From: Lamellibrachia satsuma
Taxonomy: Eukaryota > Annelida > Polychaeta > Sabellida > Siboglinidae
Reading direction: 5' to 3'
Assembly (NCBI GenBank): GCA_033239005.1
Contig: BSQZ01000001.1
Span: 8,068,000 to 8,131,999, forward strand
DNA length: 64,000 bases
Shown: positions 36,531 through 52,300 of the stretch, in pieces
Numbering within the stretch: the stretch's first letter is position 1
How the letters are laid out: every line of letters begins with the position of its first letter
Position numbers and translations under genes: made by a program
Notes under the pieces: generated by a model
Seen by the model: the letters and a program-made list of their open reading frames with translations, nothing else
Database searches by the model: none
Told to the model about the DNA's origin: nothing

Positions 36531-38235
36531 ACACTGCGTAGGACTAAAATATACCTTGCTGGTTCAAGGAAAAACATTACAAATGGTCAAATCTTGATAA
36601 ACTGAACGTAAAACACTTTCAGCTTTTGTCTGCTTACTATACTAATGACAGTGATTATTGTCATGTTTCTTTGACAACTTTTCAGACTGCTCACCAAGAT
36701 TTTGGCAAAGCTAGTGAATCATTCTGATTTTACTGAATGACTGGTGATAACGCCTTGTACTTTATGCTAAAAATAAAATATTAGAACATTGAAGAAGGAC
36801 ACACAAGTCGTCTGCATCTCATGTTTCCACACTTGGTTTCTTGTTTGCAACTTCAGTGCTCTAACTGATAAATCATAAGCAATTTACCTGTGCAAAGAGT
36901 AATAGTCCCCTGAGATACTCTTGAGGGATTTAGTTATCTGATATGACTTGTAACTGCAGAACGTTGCAGGTTGGGTGATGACCATACATTCAGATGAAAC
37001 CTGTTTTGTTGGATAGAGTCACTTGAGCTGAGCTGATCTTCTTCATTTAGCCAATCTATGCTAACTTATGCAAGCAGGTTACCCCAGTAGATGCACTGAG
37101 ATACAATGAGAATGAAATAGAGTAAATGATACCATTACCTTGGTTTCACAAGGGCTGTAATGTGAACTGACTGTGGGAGATAGCTGTTTGTAGTAATTTA
37201 GTGTGTATTGTGCAAACTTTGTGGTTGTGATAAATTTATCGCAACCAGATTTTAATGATCTGCAGATGGGCAGGTCAGGTCTCTTTCAGAGCTCAGCCAA
37301 TGATACTTACTGTCAGATATCTACAACTGGGGTCTCAGGTCATGTGGTCAGTCAGTGCATCTGTAGGTCAACTGTAAGACTTGACTGTGTGGAAGAATGC
37401 TACTTGCATAGACCATAATGGCATATCACAAGCATTGCAAAGACACTTTGGCTTCAGGTCAGAAGTTCTGGATATTGCTGCGATTACTCAAAAAATAAAC
37501 TGGAGATATTTTTTATGCAACTGAATCTTTTGTAGTCATTGGCAGCCATTGGGAAACAGTGCGGTGTATCTTATCTACTGTGTTGTTGTTTCAAAAACAC
37601 AATAGAACCTGCTTGACTTGTATTTATTTACTCACCCTAATGAATTTATACATCTGTTTGTTTTGTACTGTTTTTTAACAGACAAGATAACACGAAGTGG
37701 AAATCCTTACGTATGGGTAACTTATTATGCTTCCATTTTCTATAAAAAGTTGCCCTAGGATTGTTTACTGTAGCCGGCATTGAAATTGATTATGTTATGT
37801 ACATATACTTTTTATTATTGATTCAATATTGTACAATTTAATGTGTGTTGTCATATTGATAAGTATGAATTTTTTTTCTTTTTAGGTAAGTCGTTTTGCT
37901 TGTCCCAGAAATCAGCAGGCCAGGTACACATGCCAGCACAGGTAAGGTACGGTAATAAATAATCCAAGTCCTATGCAGTATTTATGACAATCAGGTGTCC
38001 ATTATAGACCAGAACTGTCAAAGTTATGGCCTGGTGTCTGCTAATTAATTAGTATAATTTTTTTTCTGTGGAACTAGAAATTGAATGAAATAGGTGCACT
38101 GATTACACCAGCATTGAATAAAAGTGCCTGGTTTTTCATGTGTTTAATATTTTACCATCTTATATAATATTCAAACATTAAAAGGAGCCATCACGACATG
38201 TCCAAATAATGTTTCTGAAGTCAACCAGATCTTTT

Positions 38236-38793
<558 letters not shown>

Positions 38794-40796
38794 ATGAGAT
38801 AAAAAAAAGTCTGATTGATGTGTAGAAAACCTTATAATATTTCATAGAATCTAGTGCATGTTCTTAAAATGAGGATTTTGACCTCGAGCATTCAGTGTAA
38901 TGTCCAATGTGAGAAGGTTATTGAAAACCGTTGAACCATGTAGCCAAGAATAAAGATGTTCCAATTATGAAGTTATTCATTGGTGACATATGAGAATGTA
39001 GTACAAGTCACCCTATCAGACCTGTCTAATACCTGTCAGGGCTCTTGCAACACCTTGGATCTACACAATGGTTGAGGTCTCTGAGGGAGGGTAGGATTTA
39101 TCTTTTAGGGCATACTGGGTTAGGCCAGTGAAGTGGTTACAGGTATGTCATTGGTAACTTAACCTCATCTATGAAGTGACACGCTACATTAACCACATTC
39201 ACACAGTATTTATGGCTTGTCTGGTGGATGTGTGGAAACATATCAACCATATGATCAGTCCTGGTCATTGTGATCCGCTGGTGCAGTACAATTTTTAAGA
39301 GGGTGACAAGTGGCTGCTTTGGCGCAGACTTGCATGTCTGAGTGTTACAAGAGTGGTTGTTCAAGTGATCATGAAAGTATTTCTAGCTTTCTGCAGTGTT
39401 CCTACCAAATACTGTTAACCTCCGCAGTTGCAATAGAGATATCAGTGTATTCATATTTACAATCATATTGAAAATTGTCTGGAAAGTTAAGAATGCAAAC
39501 CAATGAAAACTGTTATTGGTGGCCAACATTTCTAAGGAGGAAACCATAGATATACACATATGATGTTTAAACAGTGTTATATTGACATTTAGTTTTGATG
39601 TTATTGTTGTTATAACATCATTGTGTCGTAACATCATTGTGTCATTGGCATGATTAAAATTTACTCAAAGGTCCTGCTAGAAATGTTATGATCAAAGTAC
39701 TGCATGGTATTTACACCATCAAATGTGCTTCGCTTTCCTTCAGCTGAGGCAAATTTTATGCACTGTGGCATAATGAATAATGTTTAAGTGGTGGACTTAT
39801 TAGTATGCGTTTACATTGTTAGTATGCATTCACACAAATCATTGTTATGATGTTGTTATGCAACATTTATGTAACACGTACATTAGCATTGGTAATGCGC
39901 ATGCATATCTCTTGACTGTACTCTGCCTAGAACTCTTGTTACATGCTGTGGACAACTGACCCATATTAGAGAAAGGTGAAAGGTGAAGTTATGATGCAGT
40001 TTCCCAAGGAGAGTTTGTTTCTGACATTTGGACACATCCTCATTCTTCATTCTCTGAAGTCGCTGTCTTTTACAATTTACTGTATCACTCAGTCGGGATT
40101 AGTTCTGAAATGTAGAAACCCGGTAGTTGGTGATAAGGTCAGTGGCTGTCAGGTCAAATACATGTTAAACAAAGGACAACAGAGCTAGAAGATGATATTG
40201 CTTGCTGCTGAAGGTATAAGCTTGAGTAGTCTGTTGACATTAATCATTATGTGGAATACTCTGTCCTATAGACAAGTGTAAGTCAGGAGGCTCTATTATT
40301 GCAAAGTTCATGTGTAAATTTGAGCAACTTATATGGCTATTTGCATTTACCAGTATGCTGCTGCCTCTTTCAAACAAAGTGATAATATTTTATTGTGTAT
40401 GTTCTTATGAATTATATTATATATAATTAATAGACTGTGTTCAATGCCCCAAGATCACACGAAACTATATAAACAATGCATGTCAGATTGTCTGCTGACG
40501 ACAAGTGCTTGCGAAACAAATTTAGCTGTAGAATTATAATTGCAGACGACATTGGAATATTAGTACTGGAACTACTTTTCCTTATTAGAACTAGATCGAA
40601 GTGCAAAGTGTGATTATCTGATGAAATGTCATGTGTTTGTGTGTGTTTGTTTATACTGGCTGCACACCAAGGCTGATTCATTGTCTTGCGGTGTGTGGGT
40701 GGGTGATTTGGAGGGTAGGAGGCGGGCACAAGGTCCCCCAAATGTTTCTAGTTTAGTTTGTCCAGTCTTCAGCCTTATTCATATCTGGTGCTGCAT

Positions 40797-40925
40797 GGGA
40801 ATACTAACTGACAGCAGGGTTAGCAGCGTGGGAATACTAACCAACAGCAGGATTAGCAACATGGGAATACTAACTGATAGCAGGGCTAGCAGTGTGGGAA
40901 TACTAACTGACAGCAAGGTTAGCAA
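40797..40925. repeat. Minisatellite, 33-bp unit, four copies
   Basis: Unit gggaatactaactgacagca plus gggttagcagygt. Confidence 0.92.
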
Positions 40926-43900
40926 ATGCACCCATCTAAATAAATCCTACTGACATATAAATCCATGCTGACTTAACTTTTGTCTTATATTAGTTATTGT
41001 CAAGATTTGTATGGACCAGATATGTACACATTTGTGGATCTTGAGTCCGAATAAAGATGATAATAATAATAATTAGGTGGCAATTTCTTGTACAGGTAGA
41101 AGTGCTGCTCTGTAACAAAATCAGTGTTTTGGAACCATAAACTGTTGAGATACATAACAATTGCCAAGTTAGGAACTGTCTTTATGGACATTTGTTGTGG
41201 GGCTCTGACTATCAAATGTGAGCCATTTCTGGAGGTTATGTTTTTTTTCTGAGAAGCTGTGGGAGAAATGGGAGTGAAAACAGTACTCTTTGCTGTCCTT
41301 TCTACTGGGTTAGCGGTAGGCTAGGTAGACATGGCTGGCAGAGTGATTGGGTGGAGTTATTCACTGGGTATTTATTTATTATTATGCAAGCAAGCAGTGA
41401 TAGACAGATGACAGATAAACCAGACTGGGACTGATAAGAGGGGCAGGTGTGCAGCAGTAGTCTAGGGGTAGTGTACCACACCACTAAAGTTGTTGTAATC
41501 TACATAAATCAGCATTGAGAGCTTTGCCCTGTAAATATCCGCCTGTCGGACGTCATGGGATTATGTGGTTTCATGGTTACTCACGTGTGTATTTGTAATG
41601 TAAATGTTTGTATTATGTCATGTGTTTCCGCCAGTGATTAAAAGTTCAAATATGAGTCATGGCCAGTTTTTATATATATATTTACAAGCACGGAGGTGAC
41701 AGCATGGAACAGCTAAACCTGTGTGTTGTCATTGAGGTTCTTGTCCTATTTTTAGCAAGGTTAATTTACTAGTACAATGTAATGGCATTTTTGAAAACAA
41801 TTTATGATGTACATAGTAGATAGGAATGTGGATAGGTGGAGACAGCAAACTGTCATCTCCACAGACAGTCAATCTTGTTTTAGTGTTTACATAATTATAT
41901 TTATAACTGAATGGCCCTTATACCCTCTAAGTTGTTGACGTGTCATGCTGTTGATATGTTACTACTCAGATAATCTCAATTACTCAGTGACTCGTATAGT
42001 AAAAAAAATAGTTCCGATACAAGAAGGCATTCCCTCCCTATTGATTCAGTAACTGTAAACAATTATACTATCCACCTTGGTTTGTTCGTGGCATGCTACC
42101 GAAATAGCCATTCATTGTCAGGTTCAATAGTTGCAGTAGGAGCTCCTAGTTAGATTATGTGAGGATGGACAGTTTGCATTGAGTGTCATCTGGCAGAAAG
42201 AAGACATTGATTGAATCAACCTGGTTCTCCCAGGGTCAGCAGAAAGGTTCAGTGCTGGGCTACAGATGGCGGAGGACTAGTCATCACCTGTGGGACTAGG
42301 CCTAGTCTCTCATCTGTCTACTGTAGGTGGCCTCCAGCGCCAGGTCTTCTGTGGCCAATCAATACAGGACTCCTGCATGTGATATATGGCAATGTCTCGT
42401 CTCATAAAAACAGCGATTGCATTAGCTGGGGAGTGATCGTTCAGTTATGTATCACAAGACTAACTCATGGATTCTTCCCTCCGTAGAATGATGATGTTAA
42501 TATAATTATGGAGCATTACATGAAAACAATCAGTGGTCCGTGCTTGTAATAATGTTGTCATTATCTCAGCCCTTGTGTTGTGTTCTGGTCCGAAACACAG
42601 GTGGAACTGAGCATGGCGTTTATTCCCTGGGAGGAAGTCTTTAAAGTGAGTGTACCCTGGCACTGAAACCATAATCGACACAGTTAATTGGTTCCTTAGC
42701 AATCTGGCATATGTTATTGTTTCATTACAAACTGTATAAAGTGCTGCTTTATTCGATCACGCCACTGATGTTAAATTCCCGTCAAATTAGTTGCAATGAT
42801 ACCTGGATAGTTGCTTTGTTGTAGATGTTTATTAATGCACCAACATGTCCCCAGTTGTAACATTGGTCTGTGATTTGGGTACAGTGTACGGTGTATTAAA
42901 TTTCCCACTGAAACAAATTCTGAAAGTGAGTAAGGCAATTCTGTTTTGCACATAATCACGATTTGGTATTTATGAAAATTCAATTTAAAGTGTACACTTT
43001 TACACCATCAGTAATATTTTTAATGACATCGTTAACATTTGTTGAGAAAATGTGGAAGATGCTCAGGACTACTCATTTGTCATCCAAGCAAGCCAGACTC
43101 TGTGTTCCTACACAAGGGATCCTTCCATCACTTACACATTCATTTGCTGCCAACCAGCCACTAGAAATTGAAGCCTGTGCATAGGAGGTGTAGTCCGCAA
43201 ATGTGCCCATTTCCCTGTTCCAAAAATTATAATTTGAGGTTGCGAGAAATCCTGGAAATGGTGTACCGTCTTACAATCACTGGCACTTTATTCGTCTACC
43301 ATCAACCCTGGAAGTAAAATACTGATCTGTCCCCATTTGTTGGATGCAGCACCGAACAACGATGGCGGCTGTCTCACCTGGTGCCTGTGTGGGAGGCTGA
43401 CAGACGAGCAGAAAGAAATCTGTAAAAAAAAGAACTTGGCCGAAGTGCATCCATTTGCTGTGCTTCTGCTGCTGCTGGATGATGTATGGTCCCATAGAGA
43501 GGATTTGTCACAGTATTCTATTGGTTATATGTCTTCCTACCTAGGTATGGGTAGAGATGTCAGTCTCCAATTAGGCTGACACTTGTAACAGATCTATGAC
43601 AAGGATAACATCATGGAGACAGTTATAATGTTATAGAAGTAATAATTTTAGCACCAATGTATTTTGTTTAGGGAAATAATTTGCCACGATTTAGGGGTGA
43701 TGCCAGCCTTTTTCTCATTGTGCATGTAGAGTCATTCCTGGTGCATGTTTGGAGGCAGATCAGAGCCGACTCAACTGAGCCTGTGGCGTGGTAATCCCAC
43801 TGCCCATGTGGCCTATGTGTCTCCTTGTCTGTTCAAATCAAGCACCAGCACCTAGCACACATTGGCCTACAGGAGCTGATTCTGCCTTCCTGGCTGGGTC

Positions 43901-46900
43901 TGGCCCTTCAGTCTGTCTTAGCTGACCTATGGGGTGATACACCCAGTTATTGCTTGATATTTGTTACACACTTTCTACGCATGATTCTAACTAGAACTCT
44001 CCTCTATGGCTAGTATTAGCGACAGTACCCAGTAACGTTGAAGTTACTTGAAGGGTTTGAAAGAAAGAGTAGTTCCAGATGAACAGTTTGAACCATTAAA
44101 CAAGCTCCCAAGTGGATTTGTATCTTACATGATATGTTTCAGTAGCAGGGTGTATTTCACCAATGCAGAAGTAACATCAAATTGCTGCCGAAATTGAAGC
44201 AGCGTTGTTGATTGTTGGCTGAGCATTAGCAGGGCAGTATCAATATTATTACTGGCACCTGCAGTTGGCAGTGGTGCAGTCACTCTAATGTAATCAACCT
44301 CTGGGAGGTGTTGTCTGCTGAATGGTTGCCTTTGTCCCTTTATTTCATCTCCAGTATGATAATCTTTTGGTCAGAATTATTTAACTTGGCACCTCTGCAG
44401 TGTACATGACTGCATGTTTAGTTCCATCCTGGTAGCTAACACAATCCATGTGAGCCAACATATTCCTGATATGTAAAGTGACTTTCTCAGCAAAGCTAAG
44501 AAGCTGTTGCTTTAGTAATCTGTACTAGCAATGGGTCATTCAGTTTCCCAGTCAAGGCTAGTTAAGGTCTCTGTGTTAGGGAGTACATTTACAGCTAGCA
44601 GGGAGACAGGACCGTCTACTTGCAGACATTTCTTCGATATGAAAAAGAGTAACGTCCATTACAATTTACACGTTTCTGAGCCAAATCGATGAAGATTAAA
44701 TGAACACAGCATGAGTTGACTTGATCTATGACTCCATGAGCTCATAGTCTGCAAACTGTCTTGGTGGAAGTTGATGCAAGTTTTGCCACATGATCTGTTA
44801 GCTCATCAGTACAACTACAAGAAATTATTGGCTGGTGGTTCCTGGCCTTCTGCAGGCAAGATAGCCTATCTGTCAGGTAGCCTCACACCAATCTTCCCTC
44901 TCAACACCCTCAGTCACTGCTGAACGCTGTCATTAACCACATTGATGCTTCCAAGGGTCTGTTTGATTTATAAGGTTGATTTTAAGAAAGGAGCTCTCTA
45001 CTGGTAGTGTAGTGGCAGGGTGGTTGTTATTCCATGGGGGTGTGATAGACTACAACAACATACCAGACAAGAAACAGAGCACTAAAACACAAAATAGTGC
45101 ACTAAAAGTTAAACACAAGGACATGTCAAGCTGGACTCATTCCAAAGTTCTGCAACAGCTGGAATAAACCAGTTTGGAGATTCGGACCAGGGTTCATCTG
45201 TAACCATAAACACAGGCTAAATCTTGATAAAGCCTGATTTACGGAACATTTCAATGTACACATTTTCGTATTGAACAAATTCTAAATTTGCTTTGTATGT
45301 GTGAAAAGTTCCATCATTACTTGGTGTGCAGGTAACTGTTTAAGTATAGCATTAAATGCAGACAAATGCATCAAGTTCCGCTATTGTTGCATTAACTTGC
45401 TTCGGTGGAACTGATTTATGTGTGGCAATGTTGTTGACAGGATTTAAAGTCTGCACCATGCCACTGTCCCAGAATTATTGATCTTCAGTTGTCACAGCTT
45501 TCTGCGCCAAAGAGCAAGGGTTGTCAGTCCAGCAAGTTATTTCAGGAGGCTGCTGGTAGAAGCGGCTAATGAATCCATCTTGTTAAACCCAGAGAAACTC
45601 ATCTTAGGCAGCTGCCCAGGGAAACCCATGTCCTGTATCTGACCAGCATCACTGATTAAATCACTCTATTGTGATATCATCTATGTCTCTTGTCACCTGT
45701 TCTCGAACTGTGATGAGTGTTTGGGGGTCCAAAACAAATAATTTTTCCAGTGTTGGCCAAACTGCTTCTGGTCTGACATGTTTGGACATAGGCAGTAATA
45801 AGTTATTCGTTCATAATTACCAGTTTTGATAAATAAATTACTTGATATATTGAGGTGATTATATCTACCTAATTAATTGTTCATGCCGAGATAGTCATGT
45901 CAAGCTTTCAGATGTCAGTAGGTTGAACACACCTAAATGTGTGGAGACTCAAATGTATGACTAGTCTGATTGCCATCAACTCCATTGATACTACCCAGTA
46001 GTGCTAACTTGGCAGACTCAATGTATTGACCATAGTAATGATTCTGTTATTCCTCATTCAAACAAAAATAAAGTCATTGAGTAAATAGGTAATCTACACG
46101 TTTGGGTTAGCCTATTGATAAAATAATCTCCATTAATTGCTTTCTTCCAAACAGATTTTTGCCTACAAATTAAATGGGAAATTTTCCTGGATAAAGGGAT
46201 TTTGGGTATCAAAAAGTTTACCAAAATGTCTAGTCAATTTATATGCTAACCTACAGTGTGCTGAACACGTGTTTTTTCTACATTTTATGGTAACGTAAGT
46301 GTTACTTGAAAACACATTTACTGTATGTAAACCTTACAGTACACATAGATGTCTTGTTTAAGATGATTCAGATATGTTTGACATATTTAAAGTGTATCTA
46401 CTAGTTTATTTGTCCAAGTTTGAGATGATCATTAAATTTTGTGAACGCTGGCACAGAATTATCAATGATACTTCCTCTCCATGTGATAATGTCATCACAT
46501 GGTGATCCTCCTCTCTTTCTCTCGCTCTCTCGCTGGCAGATTACTTTATCATGTTGTATTCTCTTTTCTAAGAACAGCTCATTCAGTATTTATGGCGGAG
46601 ACAATACTGTGCTTAGACTTCGTTGTCAGGATGCCATGGGTATTGGATTAGTCTGTAATCCGCCCATTAGGACGTTGAGGCATGCACAACTTCCACGCAT
46701 ACAGGGCCATGCGGTGCAGCTCACGCATAGCAAAATAATTAACGTTTTGAACCATCAAAGAAATGTAGCCCTGAGTACTCTTCATGGTGCTTTTTCTGTA
46801 TATTGTTGCTAATAATATTATGGTGGTCAGACTCAAAGAATATTAAAGTAACCCAATAATGCATGGTCAGGTTTTAAGAATGTGGATTGAAGATATTGGT

Positions 46901-48611
46901 TTAACGAAAAGTGGTTGTTTGCATAATTGTCTGATAGCCAAAAAAGCAGGATGTAGAAACCAATTAGTTTGATTACATTTATTATGTATCCACCATCTGC
47001 CCATTATATTATATTCAGTATATTTAAAAAATTCTCAACACAGTGAACTAGTACATTTCTTTAACAAATAATCAAAGCAGCCTTTATTTTTAGGGGTGTT
47101 CCCAGACTGGGATTTCTTAGGACTTTTTTAGTGACTTTTGGGGATAGGAAACACCAAAAATACCCTTTGTTGGAATTTGTGTGAGGTTCACCCATATTTC
47201 TCACTGAATGTCTGGACTATGACAAAATGCATCAAGTTGGTTTCAATTTACATGCTGTATAGATTAATTCAGAACTGCATATTAACAAAACCTGATAACA
47301 ACCCAGCTTTACTGTAGCATGAATTGTAAAAAGAGTAGCGAGACCTTATTTGTTATTGGTAAGATATTTAAATATGATGTGTTCTGTTCAGCCCCCTGAC
47401 ATTGACATGTGAAAGCCAACAACGTTTGATGACGGGTGAACATTGTGTTTACTGTCCGTACCCAATCAGACAGTTGTCTGATTAACACTGAATGTTGATT
47501 ATGTTTCTCTCGTCAGTCTCCTGGCATTCTCCGGCTTCATCAATCCCGCCTCAGTGGCTCCAGCAGTGATGCCATCTATACAGCATTGTCATCGGGTGTT
47601 TTATTGTAATCACATCTGATTACAGGAATCATTTGTTTACCCACACAACTGTTGGCTGGAAGATGCTAATTTTTTATGAAATGTAATGCTAAGTTACCTG
47701 CATTTCTGCTACCAAACTTATTCAATTTGAGTGAAAGATAAATTTTCATTAAACCGATTATTCAGCTCCACTAGTTATGTGTAAATAAACTTTGTGAGTG
47801 TGGAAAAATGCAATTGTCCCATCATTATTAGGTGAATGTAATATCAGACAATGGAGCAGGTTTGTAGCCAGCAATTGTATAACTCCCAGATATCTTCTTA
47901 TTCAGATTGACCAAGATTTCACTAATCAGTTTGCCAAATCAGCTTTGCCTGTGACAAAAGATGAATGCTTGAACCCACAGTAGCTTGGCGCAGCACCGAG
48001 ATATGCAAATCACTAAGATGTATGCAGACACTGAGCAGGATCTGTGTCACCTTGGAAACCACATGCACATGCATTTTATTTTCTGCCTGCTTTCTCAGCA
48101 GGTTTCTGAAAAACAGTGACCTCTGTGCTTGTTTCTTCTCTGTGCTTGTTTCTTCTCTGAACCAATTTAGTACTGTCAGTGGGATCTTATAAAGGTGCTG
48201 AAGATGAGTTGGTTGGTTGAAGGCATCAGCCAAGTAATTCCAGATATTCTACCACAACCAAGTTTTGATTTAAGGTTCTTTTTGCCTTATGCTAATTTAT
48301 TTTTATTAAAATTAAAAGTATTTTGCCTAAATGTTCCACTGTCCAGCACAAACACTGACCACTGGTCCACTGTAGATGTAACTGGGTTACCTGTGCTAAA
48401 TAAATAACTACTGACTGATAGAACCTGAGCTAACATGACACCTGGGGTGTATCTCTACATTATCATCAGTCAATGTTGATTGGTAAATTACAACCTAATA
48501 GCCACCCTGTGAAGTCTGTTGGCAGTGATCATGTTAAGGACAGACACAAAAGTTGTCCAGTGCTGCTAGTGTTCTACTGGTTGATTGTATAGTCAGGTGA
48601 ATGATGTCAGT

Positions 48612-48778
48612 GTTTGAAATTTAGGCCTTTTCATTGGCAGCCGCCAATTAAAAATGCTTCCAGTCAATTCAGCTAACCAAAATGTGCATGTTATCGGCCC
48701 CACCCCACCCACTATGGCTGGGTCGGACTGTGTTAGTGATGTGCATTACAGTACTTACTATTATATGCCAGTTCGATA
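48612..48778 (+). repeat. Dispersed repeat R4, copy 2
   Basis: Inverted counterpart of 36360-36530, about 12 kb away. Confidence 0.75.
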
Positions 48779-48784
48779 TAAAAT

Positions 48785-49090
48785 ACACTAGTGACAAACT
48801 ATCTCCTTTGTCCTAAACGCTGCATCCTTTGTTCTGGAGATTGTCTCCTTTGTCCTGAAGACTTCTTTGTCCTGAAGGAGGGTTACTGCCTTTGTCGTTA
48901 AGGCTACCTCCTTTGTCCTGAAGGCTACCTCCTTTCTTATAAAGGCTGCATCCTTTGTCCTGAAGGAAGGCTGTCTCCTTTGTCAAGAATGCTGCATCCT
49001 TTGTACTTCAGGGTTATGCCTTTTGTCTTGAATTCAGCCTGTCTCCTTTGTCCTGAAGCCTGTCTCCTTTGTAGTGAATGGTATATCCTT
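48785..49090. repeat. Short-unit minisatellite, core ctcctttgtcctgaaggct
   Basis: About 13 variable units of 18-26 bp, pyrimidine-rich on the + strand. Confidence 0.9.
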
Positions 49091-49330
49091 TGATGAGCTA
49101 ATTGACAATTCCTGATGTAAACATGCAAGTGTGGCCCACTGTAAGCCCTGCCTTGATTAACAAGCAAGTCAAGCCAGATCAGAAGCAAATGTTAATAATA
49201 CATCTCTTCAGCAGAAACTCCCTCAGGCACAGCTTTCATTTCCAGCCGCTTTTAGTTGTACCAACAGACTTTCTGGCAGCTGTTGGGAATGCAGCTGAAC
49301 AGCCACAAATTATCTTTTATTTGAAATGAA

Positions 49331-49332
49331 CA

Positions 49333-49371
<39 letters not shown>
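49331..49371. repeat. GCAC tetranucleotide microsatellite
   Basis: Pure (cgca)n, about 10 units. Confidence 0.95.
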
Positions 49372-52300
49372 TGATGAATATAGCAACGTTGTCAGAACAG
49401 TTTCCCTGCAAAGTGTGGCATCATGTTGAGAAACCTTTTGACATATTCTTACTTGTTGCTCCTTTTAAAAAAGGGTGAGGATAGTTCATGTACCGCTCCA
49501 CTGTCCCAACTATTATCCTTTTCCCCTTCTCCATATTGGCAGCTAAATTAAATGTTTCCGATTTAATTTCTTCATTCAATAGAACTTGAAAAAGTCAAAC
49601 AGCTAGAAGGAATGTTTTTGTGTTAAACTGTGGAAAGTACTGCTCCGAGGGCACTGGCACACTACCTCATTTTACACCCACATTTTCTTGTGTTCCGCCC
49701 CACAGGCTTTTGATATAACCACAGTAATTGTGGTTGTGGGGCAGACACAAAAGAAAGGGAGGGTCCTGCTGGTTGCTTGTGTGACACTCACTGGCAACAC
49801 ACACTGTCCTAGTTGGCCCAGCTGGTGACCATGCAGGCATCTGTCACTAGCTAATGGCTTGTCCAGCTGGGCCTGGCCTCCCTGTGGATGGATGGGTGGG
49901 CCTGTTGTACTGTACAAATTGTGTCTTTGGAGGGTGTTTGTACTACTAGACTGAGTTGCCAGCCAGCCCATTGGAGTGGATATGTTGATTCAATACATTT
50001 AATGTCAGTGGTGTCTTCCTATTCTGCTGTTACATATACTACAAGGGGAAATTGTTCAGCAAGAATTGTTTTCAAACATCCTTCTTGAATTTGGATGCCT
50101 GGCTCAGCACTGCAGGCATACTGTATACTAATGTTGACACATAATTGGAGTAGGGCTTAGGTAACAAATATATTCTAGGTTTTCATAGTACAGTAGTTAA
50201 TTATATTTTTATATTCTCATATCTTCTTTGTCATATATGTCAGTAACAGGTTCACAGCCTGACAACTGACACTAACATGACAGCAAATTGCCACAGGACA
50301 GAAGGATATGCAGGTTGACAGGTGTTCCCAGGAAATTGGTCATACTAGACAATTGTGGACAATTAGGCGGCCTTCTGTGGTTATGCTGTGGGAGAGGTGC
50401 CAGGTGTCCAGGAAAGTCAAGAGTGGCAAGTGAGCAAGAAAGGCAAATGTCAATAGCGTCAAAAGTGTGGCTTGGCAGAAAGTGTCATTCTGCAAATTGG
50501 CTTCAAGAGTCCTACCATTTCAAATCCATCATCATGGAAATATGTGTTTGTATTTAGCCTTTTTCTGCATATATTGTACATTGAATTATTATGGAATTAT
50601 GCTGTGCTAGCTTGTTAGGTTGGAACTTCTTGTGCTGATATTATGAACAAGCAGACAGATTGCAATACACAACCAGTTAAGTGGCTTCCTCCCTCCTCCA
50701 GTGTGTTGCTGTCAAAGGGAGATGGGAAGGCCAAGGTGCAACCTCAAAGCAGTCCCAGCCACTAATCACCACTTAAGTAGCCCCAGAGTAGGTGTTAATT
50801 AGGCCAATGTAACTCCCAGTGTTTCTTTAGCCACAACTGACCATTAGCAGCATATGACCACCAGAAGACTGGACTACTGGTGGTATGTGTGGTCAGTTGA
50901 CTAATCTTGCCCTTGTTCCTAATTCTGGTTCTTCAAGATTCTATTGCATCTGGAGTTTAATCTTTTGTTATAATCCCATTAATAATTATCATAAACTGCA
51001 TGTTAGATTATGTTAAATTTTCAACCTTCATTTTTACATCCTGTGAGGTTGGGAAAAGACCCTTGTAAACTTAAACTAGATTACAAGATCTGTTTTTAAA
51101 TTAGTTAAATTTGTTTTATTGTTTTAGCTCATCATATGAACTTCAGTAGGTTCTCATATCGCATGCGCAGGCAAATCTGTGGGATGTTACATGTCTGGAA
51201 ATCGGGTACTCCACAGGAACACAGAAGAAGAACAAGTTAACATAACAATGATGTTGTACTGTATATTGTTAACCAGTGTTACCTGGAAGGGTATTGAAGT
51301 ATGTGACGATGAGAACACGATTGCTTTGTGGCCCCTGTCTGCTCACCTCCTGGATGGTACAATGTGTAACAGGCCTTCGGTAAAACTTTAATCTTTCATA
51401 AGTCATTATTGTTGGCAAAGAGGAGATAGCAAAGGAGGAGACTGGCATGTAACATCACGGCAGTATGAGTGCAATAACAGATGTCCTGACGTAACATTCA
51501 TCCTGGTAACAAGCCTTGGATGTGTATGTCATGGCCAGATCCTGGGCCCACCCACAAGATGTTTCAATGTAGCCTGGCATACTTGGTTTCTTCCTGTTGC
51601 ACATTCTGTTGTTAATTAATGTTGTAATTCTCTTTGACGTGTTGCAAGCTAAAGGTTTCTGCCCCTCCCTGGTTTGACACTTGTGTGGCATCACACATGT
51701 GCATCCCTAGCAGGTAGTAGCACGATGGTTGGTCATATAACAAGGCATCTCACCTTGAATATATCTTGAAGCCGTGCAGAGGCTGCATTCTTCTTTCCAT
51801 TACAGGGTTCGGTGGGGGGGACACATACTTACAACATTGTCAGCGCATGTTCTCTTCTCTTCCATTCATACAGCCCTGGTGTTTATTCTCTGTGGTCTGC
51901 CTGTCTCATTCTGTTCCATACTATCCTTTGATGTATTTCACCAAACATTCTTACCCCACAGATTATACCTGCTTTCTTCGTTACCCTTCCACAAGTTGTG
52001 CAGCATTAAATAGTTAACCATATTCGTGGTTGAATCAGCAGTACTAAATCATTTAGTGACAAATACTCACTAAGCCTGTAGCAACCAAGCCACAACTGGG
52101 ACTGGCCTGAAACCAGATCTTTGTAGTTCCTGAAATAACACAGAGACATGCCAGGAATTAATTGTCCAGCTCCTGTGTAATGACTATCGAAATGACAGCT
52201 GTCTAGACAGACATTACAAGCTACCTGTGCTGACTAGTAAGTAACCCACTTTCTCTTTTCTCCTCATTGCAAGATACCACTTTAAAAAACATCCATTGTT

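Noticed and set aside
43337..43579. 80-residue frame with CLCGRLTDEQKEICKKK, faintly like the start of a Wnt protein
   Set aside because: The following residues lack the conserved Wnt pattern (Q-x-x-C...RWNC), and no other Wnt exon is nearby.
46441..46812. 123-residue open frame
   Set aside because: No domain, splice context or composition bias supports it; its length is compatible with chance in this window.
48785..49090. CRISPR-like array
   Set aside because: The repeats are variable in length and sequence without unique spacers, and the genome is animal.
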